Below are positions 1 through 8,252 of a DNA stretch of 44,984 nt, piece by piece. How positions within the stretch are numbered: the stretch's first letter is position 1; every line of letters starts with the position of its first letter. A program made the position numbers and the translations under genes. The DNA is from Bacteroidota bacterium (GTDB taxonomy: Bacteria; Bacteroidota; Bacteroidia; Flavobacteriales; Weeksellaceae): the NCBI GenBank assembly GCA_023457935.1, contig JAEXBA010000042.1, positions 1 to 44,984 of the forward strand. The letters run 5' to 3'. The notes under the pieces are model-generated. The model ran no database searches. It was not told where the DNA came from and worked only from the letters and a program-made list of their open reading frames with translations.

Positions 1-1326
1 TCTGATTCTGAGATTGTTGCATCCATCCTGAACGAACAGGGTTATAACACAACTCTGGATGTGAAAGAAGCGGATTTAATTTTGCTGAACACTTGTTCCA
101 TCCGTGAAAAAGCGGAACAGACAGTGAGAATGCGTCTTTCCCAGTTCAAAAATCAGAAAAAAGAAAACCCGAACTTAACTGTCGGCGTTTTGGGTTGTAT
201 GGCCGAACGTCTGAAAACCAAGTTTTTAGAAGAGGAACATTTGGTGGATTTGGTTGTTGGGCCGGATGCGTACAGAGATTTACCAAACCTCCTGAAAGAA
301 ACCGAAGACGGAAGAGATGCCATCAACGTAATTCTTTCAAAAGAAGAGACTTACGCCGATATCAATCCGGTGCGTTTGGGCGGAAACGGCGTTACTGCGT
401 TCGTTACGATTACACGTGGTTGCGATAATATGTGTACGTTCTGTGTGGTTCCGTTTACCAGAGGCCGCGAAAGAAGCCGTGATCCGCATTCCATTATTGA
501 GGAATGTAAAGATTTATGGAACAGCGGTTATAAGGAAATTACTTTGCTTGGCCAGAACGTAGATTCTTACCTGTGGTTTGGCGGCGGTGCGAAAAAAGAT
601 TTTAAAAATGCAACAGATATGCAGAAAGCCACTGCGGTGGATTTTGCCCATTTGCTTGATATGGTGGCTACTGAAGTTCCGGAAATGCGTATCCGTTTTT
701 CCACTTCCAATCCGCATGACATGAACGAAGACGTTTTCCGCGTCATGGCAAAACACGACAATATCTGCAAATACATTCACCTTCCTGTTCAAAGCGGAAG
801 CGACAGAATGCTCGAAAAAATGAACCGTCAGCATACACGCGAAGAATATTTAACGCTGATTAATCACGCAAAACAGATCGTTCCCGAAATCGCATTTTCT
901 CAGGATATGATTGTCGGTTTCTGCGGCGAAACTGAAGAAGATCACCAACTTACGCTTTCGCTGATGAAAGAAGTGGAATACGATTACGGCTATATGTTTG
1001 CGTATTCTGAAAGACCGGGAACGCCGGCTCATAAGAAAATGGAAGATGATGTTCCGGCAGATGTTAAGCAAAGACGTTTAGCGGAAGTGATCAAACTTCA
1101 GGGTGAGCTTTCAAGAAAAAGAATGGCCGGTTATGTTGGGAGAAATCATGAAATTTTAATTGAAGGAACTTCCAAGAAAAACGACAACCAGTGGAAAGGA
1201 AGAAATTCCCAGAACGCAGTCTGCGTTTTTGATAAACTGGACGGGCAGAAAATTGGCGACATTGTGACTGTTTTTGTTCACGGAAATACACAGGGAACAC
1301 TTTTAGGGGAAACGGTTTTGAAATGA
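1..1326 (+). CDS. miaB: tRNA-2-methylthio-N6-dimethylallyladenosine synthase MiaB (5' truncated)
   Basis: Radical-SAM methylthiotransferase that converts i6A37 to ms2i6A37 in the anticodon loop of UNN-decoding tRNAs. The reading frame is open from base 1, so the start and roughly the first 40 residues, including the first cluster-binding Cys, lie outside the window. Visible are the second and third N-terminal cluster cysteines (LNTCSIREK and LGCMAER), the radical-SAM CX3CX2C motif with Cys codons at 421, 433 and 442, and a C-terminal TRAM-like domain ending in LLGETVLK. It is the first gene of a same-strand series, 101 bp before the sigma-54-type regulator. The identification is very secure; only the 5' end is missing. 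Confidence 0.97.
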   Translation, partial: SDSEIVASILNEQGYNTTLDVKEADLILLNTCSIREKAEQTVRMRLSQFKNQKKENPNLTVGVLGCMAERLKTKFLEEEHLVDLVVGPDAYRDLPNLLKETEDGRDAINVILSKEETYADINPVRLGGNGVTAFVTITRGCDNMCTFCVVPFTRGRERSRDPHSIIEECKDLWNSGYKEITLLGQNVDSYLWFGGGAKKDFKNATDMQKATAVDFAHLLDMVATEVPEMRIRFSTSNPHDMNEDVFRVMAKHDNICKYIHLPVQSGSDRMLEKMNRQHTREEYLTLINHAKQIVPEIAFSQDMIVGFCGETEEDHQLTLSLMKEVEYDYGYMFAYSERPGTPAHKKMEDDVPADVKQRRLAEVIKLQGELSRKRMAGYVGRNHEILIEGTSKKNDNQWKGRNSQNAVCVFDKLDGQKIGDIVTVFVHGNTQGTLLGETVLK

Positions 1327-1406
1327 GATAATTTGCGAATAAGATGATGAGGTAATTTTGTATCGGAGTCGTCTTAAAGTAAAGTTTTATTACATATTAT
1401 CTCATC
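1324..1406. repeat. Imperfect inverted and direct repeats downstream of miaB
   Basis: Just after miaB, TGAGATAAT (1324-1332) is the reverse complement of ATTATCTCA (1396-1404). A second copy, GATGAGGTAAT (1345-1355), pairs with ATTATCTCATC (1396-1406) with one G-T. The left side also carries GATAATTTG-like units. The layout resembles a small intergenic repeat rather than a terminator, since there is no T-run. Its function is unknown. Confidence 0.4.
1332..1360 (+). promoter_or_regulatory. Candidate promoter for the sigma-54-type regulator gene
   Basis: TTTG at 1332-1335, a 17-bp spacer, and TAATTTTG at 1353-1360 match the Bacteroidota housekeeping promoter TTTG-N17-23-TAnnTTTG. It lies about 65 bp before the ATG at 1428 and overlaps the intergenic repeat, so the match could be partly fortuitous. 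Confidence 0.4.
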
Positions 1407-1427
1407 ACCACATTATCACATTAAAAA

Positions 1428-2711
1428 ATGACAGACTTACAATCCATAAAAAACCGCTTTGGAATTATCGGGAATTATCCGGTTTTAAACCGCGCTATTG
1501 AAAAAGCGATACAGGTTGCGCCCACCGACATTTCTGTACTTGTAATCGGAGAATCGGGTGTGGGTAAGGAACATATTCCGAAGATTATTCATGCCGAATC
1601 CAAAAGAAAGCACCAGCCGTATATCGTTGTAAACTGTGGAGCCATTCCGGAAGGAACCATTGATTCTGAACTGTTCGGCCACGAAAAAGGCGCTTTTACA
1701 GGAGCCACGGCAACCAGAAAAGGATATTTTGAAGTTGCGGACGGCGGAACAATTTTCCTTGATGAAGTAGGTGAACTGCCTTTGCAGACGCAGGTTCGTT
1801 TGCTTCGTGTACTGGAAAGCGGTGAATTTATGAAAGTAGGTTCTTCGCAGATTCAGAAAACCAATGTAAGGATTGTTGCGGCAACCAACGTGAATATGAT
1901 GAGTGCCATTCACGACGGAAGATTCCGTGAAGATCTTTACTACCGTCTCAATACCGTTCAGATTGACATGCCGCCGTTGCGCGAGAGAAAAGGCGATATT
2001 CACCTGTTATTCAGAAAGTTCGCAATTGATTTTGCTGAAAAATACAGAATGCCTGAACTCAGTCTTACCGATGACGCGGTAAGTTACCTTGAAAATTATT
2101 CTTTTCCGGGAAACGTGCGTCAGTTGAGAAATCTTGTTGAGCAAATGACGGTTGTGGAACAGAACCGCGAAGTAAATTCTACAAAACTTGCCGAATATAT
2201 TCCGGTGCAAACCAACCTTCCGGCTGTAATTCAGAAAGGCGGAAACAGCATTTCAAACTCCGAATTTCACAGTGAAAGGGAAATTATGTATAAGATTCTG
2301 TTCGACATGCGCAGCGATATTAATGATTTAAAATCGTTAACTTCGGAACTGATTAAGAACCGTGGAAACGGAGAATTCAGCAATCAGGAAAAAAATCTGA
2401 TCAACAGAGTTTTCACACCGGAAACTGCCGTGCAGAATCCTGCTTCACTGCTGTATTTTGAAAATTCAAATCAGAATAATGTGCAGAATCCAACCATTAT
2501 TTCTAAAGTTGAAGACGGTTTTGAAGATGTGGAAGATATTGAGCTTGAAGAAGCAAAACCCGAAACACTTTCACTGCAGAATAATGAAAGAGAACTGATT
2601 GTGAAGGCATTGGAAAAACATAAAGGCAGAAGAAACCGAGCAGCCGACGAACTCGGAATTTCACAGAGAACACTCTACAGAAAAATAAAACAGTATAATT
2701 TGGAAGATTAA
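1428..2711 (+). CDS. Sigma-54-dependent transcriptional activator, AAA+ and Fis-type HTH, no receiver domain
   Basis: A bacterial enhancer-binding protein of 427 residues that would remodel sigma-54 RNA polymerase by ATP hydrolysis. Seen in the sequence: Walker A GESGVGKE (residues 41-48), the sigma-54-contacting GAFTGA loop (88-93), Walker B GGTIFLDEVGE (about 106-116), the arginine region GRFREDLYYRLN, and a C-terminal Fis-type helix-turn-helix in the last 43 residues. The central domain begins almost at the N-terminus, with no receiver, GAF or PAS domain, so its signal input is not apparent. A region of about 150 residues of low similarity separates the ATPase from the HTH. The stop overlaps the next start (TAATG), implying coupling to the LptE-like gene. 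Its targets are unknown. Confidence 0.93.
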   Translation: MTDLQSIKNRFGIIGNYPVLNRAIEKAIQVAPTDISVLVIGESGVGKEHIPKIIHAESKRKHQPYIVVNCGAIPEGTIDSELFGHEKGAFTGATATRKGYFEVADGGTIFLDEVGELPLQTQVRLLRVLESGEFMKVGSSQIQKTNVRIVAATNVNMMSAIHDGRFREDLYYRLNTVQIDMPPLRERKGDIHLLFRKFAIDFAEKYRMPELSLTDDAVSYLENYSFPGNVRQLRNLVEQMTVVEQNREVNSTKLAEYIPVQTNLPAVIQKGGNSISNSEFHSEREIMYKILFDMRSDINDLKSLTSELIKNRGNGEFSNQEKNLINRVFTPETAVQNPASLLYFENSNQNNVQNPTIISKVEDGFEDVEDIELEEAKPETLSLQNNERELIVKALEKHKGRRNRAADELGISQRTLYRKIKQYNLED

Positions 2712-3265
2712 TGATAAAAGCACAGAATTTTAACGTAAAAAAAGGCATCAAAAAAATATTTTTCGCTTTGATGTTGAGTGCGGGTTTTTTATTGCAAAGC
2801 TGTTACAGTTTTACCGGTTCTTCCTTGAGTCCGGAAATTCAGACCATTCAGATCAACGATTTTATCAATAATGCGCCTTTGGTGAATCCGGCCCTTGCGC
2901 AACAGTTTTCAACCGATATTCAGAACAGATTTCTGCAGAGAACAACGCTGAAAGGAACCAAGGAAAACCCAGATATTCTTATTGAAGGCGAAATTATCGA
3001 TTATACCATTTCCCCAACCACTATTTCAGCGCCGGTAACGGCTCAGGGCGGCGTAATACAGGCGGCACAGAATAAACTTACCATCACCGTGAAAGTTCAT
3101 TACGAAAACAGTGTGGAAACCGACAAGAGTTTTGACCGTACGTATTCTGATGAAGCAGTGTTCAGCAGTGATCTCGATATCAGCGCAATAGAAGCCTCAC
3201 AGGTGAAACTGGTGAACGAAAGAATCATCAACAAAATTTTTAATGATATTGTAGCGAACTGGTAA
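2711..3265 (+). CDS. lptE: LptE-like LPS-assembly lipoprotein
   Basis: A predicted outer-membrane lipoprotein of 184 residues. A positively charged N-terminus and hydrophobic stretch lead to the lipobox LLQSC, with Cys31 as the lipidated residue, followed by YSFTGSSLSPEIQTI, which resembles the start of the LptE family (plug of the LptD LPS translocon). The rest looks like an alpha/beta domain. The start overlaps the upstream stop by one base and the stop overlaps the next start in the same way, so all three genes should be translationally coupled. Family assignment is by pattern recognition; lptD is not in the window. An ATG a little downstream would also leave a shorter signal peptide. Confidence 0.75.
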   Translation: MIKAQNFNVKKGIKKIFFALMLSAGFLLQSCYSFTGSSLSPEIQTIQINDFINNAPLVNPALAQQFSTDIQNRFLQRTTLKGTKENPDILIEGEIIDYTISPTTISAPVTAQGGVIQAAQNKLTITVKVHYENSVETDKSFDRTYSDEAVFSSDLDISAIEASQVKLVNERIINKIFNDIVANW

Positions 3266-4965
3266 TGAATTCGAGAATACTAGAATTAATAAAGAATCCG
3301 GAACTGATTGCTGCAGAAGACCTGAATATTCTAGGCCAGGAAATCGGTACTAAACCTTATATGCAAAGCCTGCGCGCATTGCAGCTGCTTGCCGTGAACC
3401 GTTTTGACAGCGAAAACTACCAGAAAACACTTTCGGAAACGGCAGCGTACACAACAGATAAGAAAATCCTTTACCAACTGATCAACGGTAAAAATATAGC
3501 TGTGGAACCATTCGAAAACATTTCTGCTGTAACCGGAACTTCCCCGGTTAAAGAAGAAGTAAAAGTTGCTGAAAATGAAGTCTTGACCGCAGAAAATGAT
3601 TTTTCTGAACAGTCGCATGAACATTCAGCTGCTCCGGTTTCTGATGTTCCGCTTGAGGCAAAACATGAAGCCGAAGAACTTTCAGCAGAGCATAATGCTG
3701 ACGAAACAGAGAACGTTTCTGCACAGAATCAAGCGGTTTCTGCTGACATTGAAATCCAGGAAAAGGAAAACATTGGTGAAGAAATAGAAAAACTTGAGGA
3801 TTCAGAACAGATGACTGATGAGAGCAAGGTTTCTGAACCTGAAAATTCTGAAATTGAAACCGTTACTGAACCTGTTTTCGAAAATAATGATCAGAATCCT
3901 GAAACAACAGATGAGAATTCAGCTGAAATCAGTTTCCAGGGAACTCAGGATTTTATGCCGGAAGTAGCCATCAGAGCAGGCGAAGTTTCCGTGACACCTA
4001 CCGCACCTCAAAAACCGGTCAACCGCCACGAAGAGGAAATGCGCAGACTTATTGAAGAAGTGGAACGTAAAATGCAGCAGAAAAAGGCAAGCCAACAGGA
4101 AAAGACCACAGAAAAAGAGGAAGCTTTCCCGGGATCTCACGAAATCAGTTTTGCTGAAACGATGGATTTTGACACCACAGCAAAGAAAACCGATGAGGTT
4201 GAAGAGAAAGTGAATCCAGCTGAAGCAGAACCGGACGAGTCTAAAAAAGTTGAAACGCCGGTTACTGAAGAACCAGTTCAACAGTCTGAACCGGTTTCCA
4301 CATGGAAGCCGATGTCCTTGGAAACAGCAACTCCGGACGCTATTATAGCACAGTCGCAAGAAAATGTCTCTGCAGAAACCATAAAAGAAGTTCCAGTTTC
4401 AGATGAGAAAAAATCGCAGCCAAGTGAAGAAAAAGATACTGTAAAGACCGATGACAGTTCGTTGCAGAATACTTCAGACATGGAAAAACCGGTAGAGAAC
4501 TCACAGGAATCTGTTGCTGCAGAAAGTAATGTTCCGAAGTTCATCAATACATGGCAAAGCTGGCTGAAAATCGACAGAAAATCTGAAGCAGAAGCGCCGG
4601 TTCAACATTCAGAAAAGGAGGAATTATCAGAAGAGAACGAAGAAACAGAACCGGAAACTGAGGAAACTGAAATTACCGTGGAAAAAACTGCGGTTAAGAA
4701 CAGCGTTATTGATAAATTCATTGAAACAGAACCGAAAATCTCTCAGCTTAAAGAAGAAAGTTCTTTTGTTGTCAGGGAAAAGAAAAACGACATTTCGCAC
4801 TTAATGACGGAAACGCTGGCCAATATTTATGCGGAACAGAAACTTTATGCTAAAGCGATAAAAGGTTACGAAATCCTTATTGAAAAGCATCCGGAAAGGA
4901 AAAGCTATTTCAGGGAAAAAATAAAGGAAGTGAAAGAACTCAGAACAAACAGCAACCAACAATAA
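3265..4965 (+). CDS. Acidic low-complexity protein with C-terminal TPR-like repeat
   Basis: A protein of 566 residues with no recognised enzymatic domain. Residues 1-80 form a short ordered segment (MNSRILELIKNPELIAAEDL onward). About 85-480 is dominated by Glu, Ser, Val, Ala and Thr and is probably disordered and strongly acidic, with short coiled-coil-prone stretches (EEEMRRLIEEVERKMQQKK). A conserved-looking island, FINTWQSWLKIDRK, lies near residue 425, and the last 50 residues form a TPR-like hairpin (LANIYAEQKLYAKAIKGYEI). No signal peptide or membrane segment is visible, so a cytoplasmic location is likely. It overlaps the LptE-like gene at TAATG and ends at a bidirectional terminator. 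A scaffold or adaptor role is only a guess. Confidence 0.8.
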   Translation: MNSRILELIKNPELIAAEDLNILGQEIGTKPYMQSLRALQLLAVNRFDSENYQKTLSETAAYTTDKKILYQLINGKNIAVEPFENISAVTGTSPVKEEVKVAENEVLTAENDFSEQSHEHSAAPVSDVPLEAKHEAEELSAEHNADETENVSAQNQAVSADIEIQEKENIGEEIEKLEDSEQMTDESKVSEPENSEIETVTEPVFENNDQNPETTDENSAEISFQGTQDFMPEVAIRAGEVSVTPTAPQKPVNRHEEEMRRLIEEVERKMQQKKASQQEKTTEKEEAFPGSHEISFAETMDFDTTAKKTDEVEEKVNPAEAEPDESKKVETPVTEEPVQQSEPVSTWKPMSLETATPDAIIAQSQENVSAETIKEVPVSDEKKSQPSEEKDTVKTDDSSLQNTSDMEKPVENSQESVAAESNVPKFINTWQSWLKIDRKSEAEAPVQHSEKEELSEENEETEPETEETEITVEKTAVKNSVIDKFIETEPKISQLKEESSFVVREKKNDISHLMTETLANIYAEQKLYAKAIKGYEILIEKHPERKSYFREKIKEVKELRTNSNQQ

Positions 4966-4969
4966 GAAA

Positions 4970-4997
4970 AGAACCCGCAGATTACTCCGCGGGTTTA
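4970..4997. terminator. Bidirectional intrinsic terminator between the TPR gene and DUF4126 gene
   Basis: AACCCGC (4972-4978) pairs with GCGGGTT (4989-4995) around a 10-base loop, flanked by an A-run on the left and TTTATTT on the right. It sits between the convergent genes ending at 4965 and 5006 and can serve both. Confidence 0.8.
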
Positions 4998-5005
4998 TTT
5001 CTGTC

Positions 5006-5653
5006 TTATTCTAAATGTTTCGTTTCAACGGCTTCAACATCAATGGTTTTTGAAGGCCGGTCAGAATTGAATTTCCTGAATTTACTCCAGATTTTTCTTC
5101 CTAAAATAATCACTACAATCACCAGTATCACCGCAGCAACTGCCGCAATAATCGGCGCAGCTAAAGCCAGAACCGACATAATACCGGCGCCCGCCGTTTC
5201 AGTGGTGGCCACTACAGAATTTCCAAGTCCGCCCGTTGTGGCTGTGGAAGCGGCCCGTGTTCCCGCAAATCCGGAACTGATGGCTGCGGCAGTTCCACCT
5301 CCTGCAATAAGCGCTAAAGCCCATTGTGGGAATGTTCCGATATCCGCAAACTGACTCGCAAACATAATGGAACCAGCCACAGTAGCCAAAGGAACCGAAA
5401 GCGTATCAAGCAAATGATCAACGTACGGAATGTAATACGCCAGAATTTCAACTACAGTTGCGATTCCGGTTGTAATAAGTGTTGGAAGCCCGGCAAGCCA
5501 CTCAAAAGTATCGTTCATCGGAATCCAGCCCATGTAGGAAGCCAAACTTACAGCGAACATCGGCAGGAAAACCCTGAATCCGGATGCTGCAGCAAGACCA
5601 ATACCGATAAAGGCAGGAAGTACATAAGAAATGTAAGGAATGTTGTCTAACAT
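5006..5653 (-). CDS. DUF4126 family integral membrane protein
   Basis: A membrane protein of 215 residues resembling DUF4126 proteins. The N-terminus carries a hydrophobic helix with GIGLAAASGFRVFLPM, followed by further hydrophobic segments and a Gly/Ala/Thr-rich central part (SSGFAGTRAASTATTGGLG). A long hydrophobic helix rich in Ile and Val (about 165-190) precedes a basic cytoplasmic tail, IWSKFRKF. The function of the family is unknown. It is transcribed away from rnpA's 3' end with a gap of 61 bp and no clear terminator between them, so it may be read from the rnpA unit or its own promoter. Confidence 0.85.
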   Translation of the reverse strand: MLDNIPYISYVLPAFIGIGLAAASGFRVFLPMFAVSLASYMGWIPMNDTFEWLAGLPTLITTGIATVVEILAYYIPYVDHLLDTLSVPLATVAGSIMFASQFADIGTFPQWALALIAGGGTAAAISSGFAGTRAASTATTGGLGNSVVATTETAGAGIMSVLALAAPIIAAVAAVILVIVVIILGRKIWSKFRKFNSDRPSKTIDVEAVETKHLE

Positions 5654-5714
5654 TTTCAGTTTAGTTTATAGTTTATTTCTGATAAATTTACAAAAAGCGT
5701 GCTAAATGATTAAT

Positions 5715-6074
5715 TTACTTTTTTGGTTTACAGAGGTTTAGAAAGTCTTTGAGAACTTCGTTGTAGTGATGCGGTTTTTCCGAAGAAACCCAGAAAATCA
5801 TTGACACAGAATTATCTCCGAATGCGGCCGCAAAAGCTTCCCTGTTCAGCCGGTAACATTCGCGCAGAAGACGCTTGATACGGTTTCGGTCCACCGCTTT
5901 CTTGAAATATCTTTTCGAAACGGAAACGCCGACTTTTGGGCCCGTGTTTTCTTCTTTTCTGAATGAAACAATCCGTATGTTGCCACTGGTTTTCCACTTT
6001 CCGCGCTCAAAAAGCTCAGATATTTCTTTTTTCTGTTTCAGTTTTTCCTGATGCGGATATGCGTAATTTTTCAA
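5715..6074 (-). CDS. rnpA: Ribonuclease P protein component RnpA
   Basis: The protein subunit of RNase P, which assists the catalytic RNA in removing 5' leaders from pre-tRNAs. The 119-residue product has the family signature: KVGVSVSKRYFKKAVDRNRIKRLLRE contains the RNR box (split here as VGVSVSKRYFKKAV and DRNRIKRLLRE). No ATG fits the N-terminus. The likely start is TTG at 6074-6072, overlapping the TGA stop of tcdA as TTGA and giving an N-terminus KNYAYPHQEKLKQKK that fits the family. It is the third gene of a tatD-tcdA-rnpA unit rather than being next to rpmH as in many bacteria. Confidence 0.95.
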   Translation of the reverse strand: MKNYAYPHQEKLKQKKEISELFERGKWKTSGNIRIVSFRKEENTGPKVGVSVSKRYFKKAVDRNRIKRLLRECYRLNREAFAAAFGDNSVSMIFWVSSEKPHHYNEVLKDFLNLCKPKK

Positions 6075-6814
6075 TCTTCTTGTTGTGGTTTGTTTTTCAG
6101 TAAATAATTGACAACTTCAGCCGCAGCGTGCAGACCGAAAGCCGCAGGAATATAACTTATAGTTCCGTAAAAAGAACGCTTGAAGTTGGTGCCGTCCGTC
6201 ATTTTAAGGCTGTCTTCCTTCTGGATTTCCGAGGAAAATACGCATTTGATTCCTTTTGTGATGTTCGATTCGCGTTTCAGCCTTTTCCGCACCTGTTTTG
6301 CGAGAAAACAATTATACGTTTTGCCGATATCACGGACCAGAACTTTTGCCGGATCTGTTTTTCCTCCTGCGCCCATGGACGAAATGATTTTTATTTTTCT
6401 TTTCCGAGCTTCTTTTATCAGTGTAATTTTTGGAGTAACACTGTCGATGCAGTCCAGAACATAGTCGAATTTTTCCGAATCAAGGATTTCCTGCATGTTT
6501 TCAGGATTCAGAAACTGATTGACGGATGTAAGCTGCAGTTCAGGATTGATATCCAACAGTCTTGCACTTACAACGTCCACTTTGTTTTTTCCGACGGTAG
6601 AATGCAGCGCGGGTAATTGGCGGTTGATATTGGTGACATCAACAGTATCGCCGTCTACAACCGTCATTTTTCCTACGCCTGCTCTGGCCAGAAATTCGGC
6701 CGCAAAAGAGCCAACGCCGCCAAGACCAATTACCAGAAGGTTGGCGTTTTTCAGTTTTTCAAGACCCTGATCTTTAATCAGAAGCTCAGTTCTTTCGAGC
6801 CAGTTCTTTTCCAT
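6071..6814 (-). CDS. tcdA: tRNA threonylcarbamoyladenosine dehydratase TcdA (ThiF/E1-like)
   Basis: An ATP-dependent E1-like enzyme that cyclises t6A37 to ct6A37 in ANN-decoding tRNAs. The 247-residue protein shows the nucleotide-binding motif GLGGVGSFAAEFLARAG (residues 30-46), the DGDTVDVTNINRQLPA segment typical of the ThiF/MoeB/HesA fold, and YVLDCIDSVTPKITLI. The C-terminal GTISYIPAAFGLHAAAEVV matches the end of TcdA proteins and argues against MoeB or ThiF. It lacks the zinc-binding CxxC pairs seen in MoeB. The start lies 29 bp inside the upstream tatD-like gene and the stop overlaps rnpA by 4 bp, so the three genes are co-transcribed. Confidence 0.92.
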   Translation of the reverse strand: MEKNWLERTELLIKDQGLEKLKNANLLVIGLGGVGSFAAEFLARAGVGKMTVVDGDTVDVTNINRQLPALHSTVGKNKVDVVSARLLDINPELQLTSVNQFLNPENMQEILDSEKFDYVLDCIDSVTPKITLIKEARKRKIKIISSMGAGGKTDPAKVLVRDIGKTYNCFLAKQVRKRLKRESNITKGIKCVFSSEIQKEDSLKMTDGTNFKRSFYGTISYIPAAFGLHAAAEVVNYLLKNKPQQED

Positions 6815-7430
6815 TCGTAACAGATTGAAAATTCTTAAATATTTGGTTCAGAATATCTTCTGTGGAGCATTCTTTCAGCTCTGCAGCTTTTTCGTAAAGC
6901 GTCCGGATGTTAAAAACAGTATCATCTGTTTCGAGAAAAAAACGGTCATCCGGGACTTTTCGGAAAGTTTCCTGCAAAGATACATTTTGAAGCAGGGCTC
7001 TGCCAAAACTGAGATGAAAATTGTGTTGAAGCATTTCGTCCGCCACCGTCTGTTTTTTGTTGAAACCGTGAATAATCATCGGTACTTCAGCCATTTTTCT
7101 GAAACTGATAAGTTCCTGAAAACGTCGTACACAATGAATAATTAAGGGTTTCTTCAGCTGATTTGCGAGCGCAATCTGCCTGGCAAAAACTTCTTCCTGA
7201 ATCGTCTGTTCCACAGGAACCAGCGCATCAAGTCCGCATTCTCCAATCGCTGCACAGTTGGGCAAGGCAGCCAGAAATTCCAGTTTTTGGATATGGTCTT
7301 CAGAGTTTCTGGCATCAGCCGGATGGATTCCCACGGAAAAAAAACGGTCGGTAATTTCTTCATTAAAACAAAGATTGTAGACTCCGTTGCTGGTGTTTTT
7401 ATGATGATGGTGAAAGTCCGGAAAAGACAT
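6786..7430 (-). CDS. TatD family metal-dependent hydrolase (short form)
   Basis: A TIM-barrel metallohydrolase of the TatD family, members of which act as 3'-5' exonucleases or deoxyribonucleases. Visible metal-binding motifs: the N-terminal DFHHHHK (residues 5-11, in place of the usual DTHCHL), GIHP (34-37), GECGLD (63-68, with the bridging Glu), IIHC (97-100), HGF (121-123) and ETD (167-169). At 214 residues it is about 45 shorter than typical TatD, which seems usual for this flavobacterial subgroup. It is the first gene of the tatD-tcdA-rnpA unit, diverging from the TetR gene across an 84-bp gap. The substrate is unknown. Confidence 0.88.
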   Translation of the reverse strand: MSFPDFHHHHKNTSNGVYNLCFNEEITDRFFSVGIHPADARNSEDHIQKLEFLAALPNCAAIGECGLDALVPVEQTIQEEVFARQIALANQLKKPLIIHCVRRFQELISFRKMAEVPMIIHGFNKKQTVADEMLQHNFHLSFGRALLQNVSLQETFRKVPDDRFFLETDDTVFNIRTLYEKAAELKECSTEDILNQIFKNFQSVTNGKELARKN

Positions 7431-7514
7431 AATTTTATGATATAATTCTGTAAAAGTAATTAAACGAATGTTTTATAAATTGTTAAAAATTTCTTAATTT
7501 TACTAAAATTACAA

Positions 7515-8150
7515 ATGATGAGCAAGAAATTTTCCGATAAACAGATACATATTCTCAATGTTGCTGAAGAGCTCATTGCGAAAAAAGGTTTTGAAGGTAC
7601 TTCTGTTCGCGATATATCCACTAAGGCCAATATTAATGTGGCTATGATCTCCTATTATTTCGGTTCCAAGGAAAAAATGATGGCCTACCTTTATCAGTTC
7701 AGAGTACAGAAAACAAGAGAACATTTTGCCGAGTTTGCAGAAACCATTAAGGACGGAAAACCGGAAATGCAGATGAAGGAAATCATTAAATATATCTGTC
7801 ATCAGCTTTTTACCTTCAGCCATTTCCACGGTTTTGTAACACAGGAACTGCGCCATACCGATCATCTGAAAGACGAACTGATGGATTTTTATGAATTTTG
7901 TGTAAGTAAGATTGATGACGTTATCAAAAAAGGTGTGGCATCGGGCGTCTTCACCTTTGCTCCGAAAGCAGATGATGTACTTTCCACCATTCTTGGCGTT
8001 TCGCTGTTCACCATCCGCAACAAAGCGTTTGTTTCGCATTATGTTCCGGTAACAAAAGAGGAAAACTATCTTAAAGATGCCGAGAAAAAAGTAAGGGCTA
8101 ACCTTATGATGCTTATTTTTTCACTTTTGGGCTATCAGTCTGAGCAGTAA
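7515..8150 (+). CDS. TetR/AcrR family transcriptional regulator
   Basis: A 211-residue regulator with the TetR N-terminal helix-turn-helix: ILNVAEELIAKKGFEGTSV (about residues 12-31) then RDISTKANINVAMISYYF, the recognition helix ending in the usual YYHF-like YYF-GSKE. The C-terminal ligand and dimerisation domain is unrelated to anything I can name. The start may be either of two adjacent ATGs (7515 or 7518). It stands alone between the divergent tatD-like gene and bamD, which has its own promoter candidate. The ligand and targets are not evident. Confidence 0.93.
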   Translation: MMSKKFSDKQIHILNVAEELIAKKGFEGTSVRDISTKANINVAMISYYFGSKEKMMAYLYQFRVQKTREHFAEFAETIKDGKPEMQMKEIIKYICHQLFTFSHFHGFVTQELRHTDHLKDELMDFYEFCVSKIDDVIKKGVASGVFTFAPKADDVLSTILGVSLFTIRNKAFVSHYVPVTKEENYLKDAEKKVRANLMMLIFSLLGYQSEQ

Positions 8151-8193
8151 AAGTTAATTAATCATAAAAAAATCACGATTGGTAAAAAAATTA

Positions 8194-8201
8194 TATTTTT
8201 G
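8194..8201 (+). promoter_or_regulatory. Candidate -7 element upstream of bamD
   Basis: TATTTTTG matches TAnnTTTG and lies 51 bp before the bamD start. I do not see a convincing TTTG at the expected 17-23 bp upstream, so this is a half-site call. Confidence 0.35.
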
Positions 8202-8252
8202 CAACTTGAACAGGCCGAAAATAATGTATTTGAACGCCTTCTGTGAAAATTT

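Noticed and set aside
1485..2003. 172-residue minus-strand reading frame
   Set aside because: It is antisense to the AAA+ domain of the sigma-54 activator and has no promoter or domain.
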